Assembly: GCA_016217585.1 (NCBI GenBank)
Contig: JACRHQ010000046.1
Coordinates: forward strand, 1-7,552
From: Candidatus Omnitrophota bacterium
GTDB lineage: Bacteria > Omnitrophota > Gorgyraeia > Zapsychrales > Zapsychraceae
Reading direction: 5' to 3'
Length of the DNA stretch: 7,552 nt
Shown: positions 1-5,644 of the stretch, piece by piece
How the letters are laid out: every line of letters starts with the position of its first letter
How positions within the stretch are numbered: position 1 is the first letter of the stretch
Made by a program: the position numbers and the translations under genes
The notes under the pieces: model-generated
Databases searched by the model: none
What the model saw: the letters and a program-made list of their open reading frames with translations, nothing else
What the model was told of the DNA's origin: nothing

Positions 1-1398
1 GAGCCCCAGGCCGGTCCCCTTGACATTCTGGTTGATCTCGTTGTCCACGCGGTAGAATTCATCGAACAGCTTGCCCAGGTCTTCTTTGGAGATCCCGATC
101 CCTGTGTCGGAGACTTCGAAGACGGCCGCCGGACCTTCGCGCCGGGCCCGGACGGTGATCGTCCCGCGGGGCGGCGTAAATTTGATGGCGTTACCGACGA
201 GGTTGATGAAAACGCGTTCCACCTGGCGCCTGTCCAGGGTCAGTTCAGGCACGCCGGGGGCGACTTCGTCTTTCCACCGCAGGTCTTTTTCCCGCATCTG
301 CGGCATTAAAAGGTCGCGCGTCCCTTCAACGAGGGCGGTAACGGAACATTTCTCCATTTGCATCTCGACGCGTCCGGATTCGATGCGCGCGATATCCAGC
401 AGGTTGTTGATGAGCTTGACCAGGTTGTCGGAATGCAGGTTGATTTTCTGCAGGCGTTCCTTGACGCCTTCGGGGATGTCGCCCAGTTTGCCCGACATAA
501 GGAGGGCGGCGTACCCTTTGATCGAGGTCAGCGGCGTACGCAGTTCGTGGGAGACCGCCGAGATAAATTCAGACTTGGTCTTGCTGATGTTTTTGACTTC
601 TTCCAGCGCCGAGGCGAGCTGCCGCGTGCGGTCCTGGATCCTGGATTCCAGGACCTGGCTGGAGTGGTAGACTTCCTCAAACAACCGGGCGTTTTCCAGC
701 GACTGGCCGATCTGGTTGGCCAGGATCGAGGTCAGTTCTTCGTCCCCCTCGGTGATCGCGCAAGAATTGGAACGGTTCCCCGCGAATAAAAACCCCGCGA
801 TCGTATTCTGGATCAGGATGGGCGTCAGGACGAAATGCTCGACGTCAAAAAGGCTGATGATGGTCTCTTTGGCCTGCCGGCCGGCAGGCTCCTGGGGGGA
901 GGAAGATGCGAGCGAAGAGAACGTGCGTCCTTCCTTCAGGGCGTTTTTGATACCGGCGTTTTTTTCGATGTTTGTCAGGATGACCCGGACGTCTTCCGGG
1001 GTGAACCCAAGCCTAAGGCGGCTTTGCAGCAGGCGGTCTTTGTCGTAAACGCAAATAAGATTTTTTTCGAACCCCAGGTCGAGGACGAGAGATTGGTCCA
1101 GCCGCTGGAAGATTTCGTTTTCGTCCAGGGTGGTGCTGATCAGCCGTGATGTTTTCTGGAGGGCGTCCAGGCTGTTGAGGCGTTTGTCGAGCTCTTCCTG
1201 GGCCTTGTTCAGTTCGAGGTCTGTCCTGACGATGAGTTTGGCTTGTTCGTCGAGGTCATTGAAAGATTTGGTCATTTTCTGCAAGGCCGCGCGCACGCGG
1301 TGGATCTCCTGGGTCCTGTTGACCGCCAGCAGGATCAGGACGGTCACAACGACGATGACGAAAACCCCGATGCCCAGAAACAGATGAGATGTAATCAT
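1..1398 (-). CDS. Membrane-bound GAF sensor histidine kinase, C-terminus cut by window edge
   Basis: Hybrid-free sensor kinase that would autophosphorylate on His and pass the phosphate to a response regulator not present here. I translated 466 codons from ATG 1398 without a stop. Residues 6-26 are one strongly hydrophobic helix with almost nothing before it. Residues 30-80 are a charged, probably coiled-coil stretch. Residues about 80-240 look like a degenerate GAF domain. A second coiled coil (240-275) leads to the HisKA H-box SHELRTPLTSIKGY with phospho-acceptor His284. The HATPase part has the N-box INLVGNAIKFTP (399-410), G1 box DTGIGI (431-436), F-box around FDEFY (445-449) and G2 GTGLGL (461-466), where the window ends. 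Perhaps 40 residues are missing. It starts 16 bp after the FIST stop with a weak TGAGG upstream, so it is probably co-transcribed with the FIST gene. An 18-bp palindrome sits inside the GAF part. The kinase call is firm; the ligand is unknown. Confidence 0.93.
   Translation of the reverse strand, partial: MITSHLFLGIGVFVIVVVTVLILLAVNRTQEIHRVRAALQKMTKSFNDLDEQAKLIVRTDLELNKAQEELDKRLNSLDALQKTSRLISTTLDENEIFQRLDQSLVLDLGFEKNLICVYDKDRLLQSRLRLGFTPEDVRVILTNIEKNAGIKNALKEGRTFSSLASSSPQEPAGRQAKETIISLFDVEHFVLTPILIQNTIAGFLFAGNRSNSCAITEGDEELTSILANQIGQSLENARLFEEVYHSSQVLESRIQDRTRQLASALEEVKNISKTKSEFISAVSHELRTPLTSIKGYAALLMSGKLGDIPEGVKERLQKINLHSDNLVKLINNLLDIARIESGRVEMQMEKCSVTALVEGTRDLLMPQMREKDLRWKDEVAPGVPELTLDRRQVERVFINLVGNAIKFTPPRGTITVRARREGPAAVFEVSDTGIGISKEDLGKLFDEFYRVDNEINQNVKGTGLGL
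872..889. repeat. Perfect 18-bp palindrome inside the kinase gene
   Basis: GCCTGCCGG followed directly by CCGGCAGGC, with no spacer. It encodes kinase residues 170-176 (EPAGRQA on the minus strand), in a polar stretch (SSSPQEPAGRQAKE) inside the GAF-like domain that looks like a loop insertion. Short GC-rich palindromes of this kind are often dispersed repeats in bacterial genomes; whether this one is dispersed cannot be seen from one copy. Confidence 0.7.
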
Positions 1399-1414
1399 AT
1401 CCGTATCGGCCTCA

Positions 1415-2602
1415 TCAGCTGATGGCCAGAGTGACAATGCTTCCGTTTTGGAAATGAGGCCGTTTAAACCGTTCCGTCGATTGCAGCGGGGAGATTTCTC
1501 CGTTGCCGTACATCCCGAGGATCGGGACCTTTGGTCCGAACACTTCCTTGATCTTCTGGATCTCCTGGAATGCCGTCCGTCCCAGTAATTTCAAACGGGC
1601 CATCGATTCCAGCACCAGGACGAGTTTCGGCTCTTTGCCCAGGAGGGCCTGGCGGGCTTCTTCGGCGGCCTTGCGGGCGGCCTGTTTGCAGGAATCCTTG
1701 TTGCCGATCATGACGTGGACCTGCGCTTTCTCGGGGATGTTCCCCTGACATACAATACTCCCGTCCGGGAGGATGTCAACAGCATTCCTCAGCAGATAAT
1801 CCCCGCTTTCTTCCAGGAGAATACCGAGCGGGTACAGGATTGCCATCTGGCCGGAATGGGACGAGCGCAGACGCACAGCCTGGTCACCGAAAAATTCTTC
1901 GTAAACGCTGTAAGCGGGCTTGCCGTCGATGGTCTGGATGATGTTTCCGCTCGCCTGCGTGATAAAACGCGGTTTTCCCAGGGGGCGCCAGCCGTGCCGG
2001 CTGCCGACCCCCACGTTCATGTGCCCGCCGACGACAACACCGCTGACAGAGTCGGCCAAAACCTGCCGGCGGTGGATCTGGAAGGTGTCGTCAGGGCGCA
2101 GCTGGTGGCAGCTCCCCGCTCCGATGACCTGGAACACGCTTCCCAGGGACGCCTGGAGGCTTTGCACCAGCGGTGAAACATTTTGCAGGCGGCTGTCGAC
2201 AAAACAAAGGAAAATTTGACGGCCATGTTCACCGAAGTCTTCCAGGCATTGCCTCGCCAGCTCTGCTCCGGCCTGGGGGGTGTTGACCGTATCGAGATGT
2301 TCCACGGCGCCGGTGCCGAACTTCATATCGTCGGAGGTGATCGTTAAAACGGCAATCCCCCGGCGTTCGATGGACCCGGACAAAATGATGCCGACGGTCG
2401 AGGACCCGATCACGCGGGCCCCGCGCAGGAGGTCGTTGATGACGGCAAGGGCGTCATGGGGGTCGTAGTGGCCGGTGATCAGGACGAGCGCGAAATCGAC
2501 CCGGGTCGATTCCAGTTGTGTCCTGGACTGGAGCGCCGCTTCCCGGGCGGCCTGCTGGCTGTCGCGCTGGCGGCTGAACCCGATACCGATGTGGGTGGAC
2601 AT
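1415..2602 (-). CDS. FIST-domain sensory protein (FIST_N plus FIST_C)
   Basis: A 395-residue cytoplasmic protein with no signal peptide or membrane helix. I recognise the FIST family from its overall pattern. The N-terminal half (about residues 1-220) has the run VDFALVLITGHYDP, the segment RVIGSSTVGIILS and the later FQVIGAGSCHQL and GVVVGGHMNVGVGS. The C-terminal half (about 225-390) has GKPAYSVYEEFFGD, the segment GIPE-like GNIPEKAQVHVMIGN, and ends PILGMYGNGEISPL...GSIVTLAIS. FIST proteins are described as sensory domains found with histidine kinases and chemotaxis-type proteins and are proposed to bind small molecules such as amino acids; that ligand role is inferred for the family, not shown here. 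The ATG at 2602 has AGGGA about ten bases upstream. It is the first gene of an operon with the histidine kinase, so it probably feeds information to that kinase. Confidence 0.9.
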   Translation of the reverse strand: MSTHIGIGFSRQRDSQQAAREAALQSRTQLESTRVDFALVLITGHYDPHDALAVINDLLRGARVIGSSTVGIILSGSIERRGIAVLTITSDDMKFGTGAVEHLDTVNTPQAGAELARQCLEDFGEHGRQIFLCFVDSRLQNVSPLVQSLQASLGSVFQVIGAGSCHQLRPDDTFQIHRRQVLADSVSGVVVGGHMNVGVGSRHGWRPLGKPRFITQASGNIIQTIDGKPAYSVYEEFFGDQAVRLRSSHSGQMAILYPLGILLEESGDYLLRNAVDILPDGSIVCQGNIPEKAQVHVMIGNKDSCKQAARKAAEEARQALLGKEPKLVLVLESMARLKLLGRTAFQEIQKIKEVFGPKVPILGMYGNGEISPLQSTERFKRPHFQNGSIVTLAIS

Positions 2603-2628
2603 AATTGAAGGTCCCTGCTGTATCGACC

Positions 2629-2670
2629 GACAATACCATTTGACCGGACGGAATATTATGGTATATTGTC
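2629..2670. promoter_or_regulatory. Imperfect inverted repeat in the FIST leader, possible operator
   Basis: GACAATACCAT (2629-2639) faces ATGGTATATTGTC (2658-2670). The arms are complementary except for a two-base TA insertion in the right arm, with an 18-bp spacer between them. It lies in the untranslated leader of the FIST-kinase transcript and ends nine bases before the -35 box of the rightward tRNA promoter. It could be a protein-binding site or an RNA hairpin. No T-run follows on the leftward strand, so a terminator is unlikely. Confidence 0.4.
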
Positions 2671-2679
2671 AAAAGATTT

Positions 2680-2708
2680 TTGCCTTGGTCGCCAGTAGAA
2701 AGTATACA
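2680..2708 (+). promoter_or_regulatory. Rightward sigma70-type promoter for tRNA-Glu
   Basis: TTGCCT (2680-2685), a 17-bp spacer, then TATACA (2703-2708). Initiation would fall near 2715, giving a leader of about 33 bases before the mature tRNA. Each hexamer matches consensus at four of six positions. The -10 overlaps that of the leftward promoter on the other strand. Confidence 0.55.
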
Positions 2709-2729
2709 ATAGAAACAAATAGCTGTTAA
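2701..2729 (-). promoter_or_regulatory. Leftward sigma70-type promoter for the FIST-kinase operon
   Basis: Read on the minus strand: TTAACA (2729-2724), exactly 17 bp, then TATACT (2706-2701). Both hexamers match consensus at five of six positions. Initiation near 2694 would give a leader of about 90 bases before the FIST ATG at 2602, containing the inverted repeat at 2629-2670. This is the best-matching promoter in the window. Confidence 0.65.
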
Positions 2730-2747
2730 CGATTAAATAGATTTATT

Positions 2748-2822
2748 GGCCCCATCGTCTAGCCTGGTCCAGGACACTTGGTTCTCAGCCAAGGAACAGG
2801 GGTTCGAATCCCCTTGGGGCTA
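2748..2822 (+). tRNA. tRNA-Glu, anticodon CTC
   Basis: A 75-nt cloverleaf. The acceptor stem is GGCCCCA (2748-2754) with TGGGGCT (2815-2821), including a G1-U72 wobble, and the discriminator base is A at 2822. The D-arm region is GTCTAGCCTGGTCCAGGAC. The anticodon stem-loop is CTTGG-TTCTCAG-CCAAG with anticodon CTC, reading GAG. The T-arm is AGGGG-TTCGAAT-CCCCT. The layout matches bacterial tRNA-Glu closely, including the GTCTAG and AACAGGGGTTCGAATCCCC runs. CCA is not encoded, so it must be added after transcription. No T-rich terminator follows, so read-through into the protease gene is possible. Confidence 0.95.
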
Positions 2823-2931
2823 CGTTTCACCGCTACCGGTTCCTCCGACGCTCGTCCGCCAAAGGCGGACTCGGTCGGAGTCCCGACCGACACGAAGTGG
2901 CGCGTCGGGAAAATCCGGTTGGGGCTACGTT
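2814..2931. repeat. Hairpin-rich element bracketed by copies of the tRNA 3' end
   Basis: TTGGGGCTACGTT occurs at 2814-2826, covering the end of the tRNA gene, and again exactly at 2919-2931. Counting eight more bases to the left, the two copies still match at five. The copies are 105 bp apart. Between them are three inverted repeats. The first is CTCCGAC (2843-2849) with GTCGGAG (2874-2880), enclosing GTCCGCC-AAA-GGCGGAC (2854-2870). The second is TCGGTCGG (2871-2878) with CCGACCGA (2883-2890). The third is TCCCGAC (2881-2887) with GTCGGGA (2904-2910), enclosing CAC-GAA-GTG (2891-2899). The second uses bases of both others, so it is an alternative fold. No coding gene is visible. It resembles a small palindromic dispersed repeat or the remnant of an insertion at a tRNA 3' end. 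Confidence 0.65.
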
Positions 2932-2937
2932 AAGAGG
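2932..2937 (+). promoter_or_regulatory. Ribosome binding site that fixes the protease start
   Basis: AAGAGG lies directly after the second copy of the tRNA-end repeat. Its spacing is one base to ATG 2939 and seven bases to ATG 2945, which favours the second ATG. The signal peptide then begins MDTRPVILLVLL. Confidence 0.6.
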
Positions 2938-2944
2938 CATGACC

Positions 2945-4234
2945 ATGGATACCAGACCTGTCATTCTGCTCGTTTTGCTTGCCGCTATTTTTCCCATCAC
3001 CATTGTACAAAACGCGAATTCCGACAATCCCCGCGAGACGCCCGTCGTGCAGGTGGTGCGGCAGAACGCCGCCGCGGTCGTCAACATCAGTACCGAACAG
3101 ATCGTCTTCCTGCGCGAGAGTCCTGTGTGGGGCCGCTACGGCAGTGAATTCGACTCTCTTTTTGATCAGTTTTGGGGAACGCAGCAGCGCACGCGCGCCC
3201 TGAAACTCAAAAGCGTCGGATCGGGCGTGATCGTCGACAAGGCGGGGCTTGTCGTCACCAACGCCCACGTCGTGCACATGGCCAGTAATATTTTTGTCAT
3301 TTTTAATGACGGGGCCAAGGTGCCCGGGAAAATTGTTTATGAGAACATCCAGAACGACCTCGCTCTTGTCAGGATCGGTCCAGGCAAGTCCTTGACGGAA
3401 GTGAAACTGGGCGGGGATGATGACCTCATGATCGGCGAAACAGCGGTGGCCATCGGCAACCCCCTGGGGCTGGAGAACTCGGTCACCGTCGGGATCATCA
3501 GCGGCAAGGAGCGGGAGCTTTACTCTTCCGATGGCGAGAAGATCGGCAACGGGTTCATCCAGACCGACGCCCCTATCAACCCGGGCAACAGCGGCGGGGC
3601 CCTCCTGAACTTGAACGGTGAACTGGTCGGCATCAACGTGGCCGTGGTGCAGAATTCGCAGAGCATCGGTTTCGCGATCCCCGTCAAAAGGGTCCGCGAA
3701 GCCCTGGCAACGTATAAACATAATCCATCCTTGACCGTCAAGGACCGCCAGCCGGCCGCGTCCCCGGTGCCGGCCCCCGGCGGTATCGGCGTGCCGGAGG
3801 AAGAGGGGACGCAGGAAGAGTCCTGGGACCCGTCGCGGGAAATGGAACGTATCCGCCGGCAGATGGATGAAATGTTCCGCGGCTCTTTCGGGCAGCGCGG
3901 CTCGGGCGATCCGTGGGGGGCGTTTAACACGGATATCTTTTATGACGCGGGTCTTGATCTCAAGGAAACTCCCGACGGGTATGAGATCAAGCTCAACATC
4001 GCCGGTCTGGACAAGGACAAGATCGACGTTGAAATCAATGAACATTCTCTTACGGTGTCGGGGCAGGGTTCCGGACAAGAAGAGCAAACTTCTCCCGGCA
4101 GCGCTTTTCGCTCCCGTCAGTTCCACTCATTTTTGCGCACCATCCCCCTGCCCGAGGACGCCGATAGCGCTTCCGTTAAGACCGGGGTCCAGGGGGACAA
4201 TCTTGTCATCCGCATGGGCAGGAAGAAACATTAA
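2945..4234 (+). CDS. Exported HtrA-type serine protease fused to an Hsp20 domain
   Basis: Predicted periplasmic protease of 429 residues with its own small heat-shock chaperone module. Residues 4-21 are a signal peptide or uncleaved membrane anchor. Residues about 30-258 are a trypsin-like Deg/HtrA domain with His108 in TNAHVV, Asp138 in NDLALVRI and Ser216 in DAPINPGNSGGAL. An acidic, proline-rich linker (268-292) follows. Residues 293-429 are a whole Hsp20 unit: the class A N-terminal arm WDPSREMERIRRQMDEMF (294-311), the alpha-crystallin domain from about 329 (DGYEIKLNIAGLDKDKIDVEI), and the final strand GVQGDNLVIRM. No PDZ domain is present, although HtrA proteases normally carry one or two at this place. 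The usual Hsp20 C-terminal I-X-I tail is also absent. I chose ATG 2945 because AAGAGG (2932-2937) lies seven bases upstream and it starts the signal peptide. ATG 2939 is too close to that site, and an in-frame GTG at 2897 lies in the repeat element. Confidence 0.93.
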   Translation: MDTRPVILLVLLAAIFPITIVQNANSDNPRETPVVQVVRQNAAAVVNISTEQIVFLRESPVWGRYGSEFDSLFDQFWGTQQRTRALKLKSVGSGVIVDKAGLVVTNAHVVHMASNIFVIFNDGAKVPGKIVYENIQNDLALVRIGPGKSLTEVKLGGDDDLMIGETAVAIGNPLGLENSVTVGIISGKERELYSSDGEKIGNGFIQTDAPINPGNSGGALLNLNGELVGINVAVVQNSQSIGFAIPVKRVREALATYKHNPSLTVKDRQPAASPVPAPGGIGVPEEEGTQEESWDPSREMERIRRQMDEMFRGSFGQRGSGDPWGAFNTDIFYDAGLDLKETPDGYEIKLNIAGLDKDKIDVEINEHSLTVSGQGSGQEEQTSPGSAFRSRQFHSFLRTIPLPEDADSASVKTGVQGDNLVIRMGRKKH

Positions 4235-4260
4235 GAAAGTTCGGGAGATTTTTCAGGGAG

Positions 4261-5070
4261 TCAGACAAAAACGGAGAGGATCGTCAGGACAGCGAAGACA
4301 AGGACGAAGTAGCCGAAGTTGATTTTATGGGCGAGGCGCAGCAGCAGGTGGATGCTCGCCAGTCCGACGGTGAACGAAACGAACACCCCGAAGAGCGCCT
4401 GCCATGTCCACGCCGATCCGCGCAGGTTCAGCAGGATATTCGCCCCCAGGACGATCGGCAGGCTCATCAGGAAACTGACCTTCAGCGCGTATTCCCGGTC
4501 GAATTGCCGCAACAGAAGCGCCGCCACGGTCAGCCCGGAGCGGGAAAGCCCGGGGATCGCGGCGCACCCCTGGACAAGCCCCAGGATAACCCCGTCTTTT
4601 AATGTCAGATCTTTCAGCCCCTTGTGTCCCTTGAGGCTGCGTATTTTTAACTGGCCGAAAGCGGTGACCAGAAGGAAGAGGCCGATGATGAGCGAGATCG
4701 GTTTGCCCGCCGAGGCGAAATGGCCGGTCCAGTCGGTGATGATATTGCGGAAGAAAAGTCCCAGGGCGCCGCTGATGGGGGTCGCCACCACCAGGAAAAC
4801 CAGCAGTTTTTGGGTTTCAGGGGTCTGCGCGCGGTAGCGGAACATCGCCTGGACCAGGTGGAGGACATCGCGGCGGAAGTAAATCGCGGCGGCCAGAAAC
4901 GTCCCCAGATGAAGGAACATGATATGCCGGGTCAGGTCCTGGAACCCGTCCTGGCTGCCGAACAGGTGCTGTTGCGCCAGGATCAGCAGGCTCGTTGAAC
5001 TGACCGGCAGCCACTCCGCAACGCCTTGAATTGTGCCCAGGATGAACTGTTCGAACATGGGATTCATCAT
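4261..5070 (-). CDS. uppP: Undecaprenyl-diphosphatase, UppP/BacA family
   Basis: Integral membrane enzyme of 269 residues that removes a phosphate from undecaprenyl diphosphate so the lipid carrier can be reused for peptidoglycan and other envelope polymers. The length and the run of hydrophobic helices fit the family. The two active-site segments are present: GTIQGVAEWLPVSST (12-26), with the (E/Q)xxxE pair Gln15 and Glu19 and Ser24-Ser25, and AIPGLSRSGLTVA, the PGxSRSxxT motif. One family residue is missing: E. coli BacA has SSTGH, with His30, where this protein reads SSTSL (Leu28). ATG 5070 is followed by a second ATG, and no good Shine-Dalgarno precedes either. It converges on the protease gene with only 26 bp between the stops and no obvious terminator hairpin. 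Loss of activity cannot be ruled out, but the rest is well preserved. Confidence 0.92.
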   Translation of the reverse strand: MMNPMFEQFILGTIQGVAEWLPVSSTSLLILAQQHLFGSQDGFQDLTRHIMFLHLGTFLAAAIYFRRDVLHLVQAMFRYRAQTPETQKLLVFLVVATPISGALGLFFRNIITDWTGHFASAGKPISLIIGLFLLVTAFGQLKIRSLKGHKGLKDLTLKDGVILGLVQGCAAIPGLSRSGLTVAALLLRQFDREYALKVSFLMSLPIVLGANILLNLRGSAWTWQALFGVFVSFTVGLASIHLLLRLAHKINFGYFVLVFAVLTILSVFV

Positions 5071-5198
5071 AGCAGAGTTGTTTCGTTTGGGAAGTAAATT
5101 TTTTTAATGGTGAACCCTTCAACACAATTTCCAGAAAATTTATGGTGATCAAGCCGCTTTCTTTAGAAAAATCGGTGTAGAGTCGAACCATTTTACGA

Positions 5199-5204
5199 TA
5201 GAAT
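5199..5204 (+). promoter_or_regulatory. Candidate -10 box for the lipoprotein-trmB-dacA cluster
   Basis: TAGAAT matches consensus at five of six positions. The -35 region at 17 bp spacing (TGTAGA, 5176-5181) is poor. If used, transcription would start near 5211, only a few bases before ATG 5216, giving an almost leaderless message. This agrees with the lack of a Shine-Dalgarno before that ATG. Confidence 0.35.
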
Positions 5205-5215
5205 AACCCCACATT

Positions 5216-5635
5216 ATGAAGAGAATATTTATTGGAGTATATGGCCTTGCCTTGTCGGGATGCGTTTCGCTCCAGACGATGCCGGACGCGCCGCAGGCGC
5301 CGGCGGGGCAGGCACTGCGCTCTTCGCGTATCGACCGGGTGCGCGTCGGGATGACTTACCGCGAGGCGGCCGCGACCATGGGCGAGAAGACAATTATCGG
5401 TTATGAACGCCCTGACCCCCAATCCGAAGCCTGCACCCCTGTCACGGTCAACAACCCTTACCGCAAGGAATTCCTGCGTATGGCCGGCAGGTCTTACGAT
5501 GTTTTCTACTATTTCACGAACATCAGAAAAGCGGACGGGATTATCTCCGACGACGAATTGACGCCTTTGGTCTTTGAAAACAACGTTCTGATCGGCAAAG
5601 GCCGGGATTCCTTGAATAAATTAAAAAGCCCGTAA
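5216..5635 (+). CDS. Small lipoprotein, BamE/SmpA-like
   Basis: A 139-residue envelope lipoprotein of unknown exact role. The N-terminus MKRIFIGVYGLALSGC is a lipoprotein signal with lipobox LSGC and lipidated Cys16. The next residue is Val, not Asp, which in enterics would favour outer-membrane sorting. After a Pro/Ala-rich tether (22-33), the segment RIDRVRVGMTYREAAATMG (39-56) resembles the 'I..GMT..eV...lG' pattern of BamE/OmlA-type folds, followed by beta-like strands YDVFYYFTN (94-102) and TPLVFENNVLIGKG (116-129). That end pattern, a strand stating a value followed by 'F.n..l.g.G', is also seen in that fold. It is the first gene of a rightward cluster, nine bases before trmB. The fold assignment is inference from a short motif; the lipoprotein call is strong. 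No BAM-complex gene is nearby. Confidence 0.8.
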   Translation: MKRIFIGVYGLALSGCVSLQTMPDAPQAPAGQALRSSRIDRVRVGMTYREAAATMGEKTIIGYERPDPQSEACTPVTVNNPYRKEFLRMAGRSYDVFYYFTNIRKADGIISDDELTPLVFENNVLIGKGRDSLNKLKSP

Positions 5636-5644
5636 AGCCCGCCC

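Noticed and set aside
71..1387. Several plus-strand open frames across the kinase gene
   Set aside because: The minus strand gives 466 uninterrupted codons with H, N, G1, F and G2 boxes; the plus-strand frames are Ser/Arg-rich shadows without motifs.
2843..2910. Rho-independent terminator after the tRNA
   Set aside because: The hairpins are strong but none is followed by a run of T.
2814..2931. Integron attC site or a second tRNA in the repeat element
   Set aside because: The paired core boxes expected of attC are not present in the right orientation, and the second copy of the tRNA end lacks the D-arm and anticodon arm.
2897..2944. Upstream GTG 2897 start for the protease gene
   Set aside because: It would place the start inside the hairpin element and add MARRENPVGATLRG before a good signal peptide; AAGAGG at 2932-2937 fits ATG 2945 better.
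2930..4126. Long open frame on the minus strand opposite the protease-Hsp20 gene (398 codons)
   Set aside because: It has no recognisable domain, no ribosome binding site, and lies wholly antisense to a gene with clear catalytic motifs; long antisense frames are expected in GC-rich DNA.
4235..4260. Bidirectional terminator between the convergent protease and uppP genes
   Set aside because: Only 26 bp with a short T-run and no convincing stem.
4319..4837. Plus-strand open frame opposite uppP
   Set aside because: Antisense to a clear membrane enzyme, with no motif of its own.
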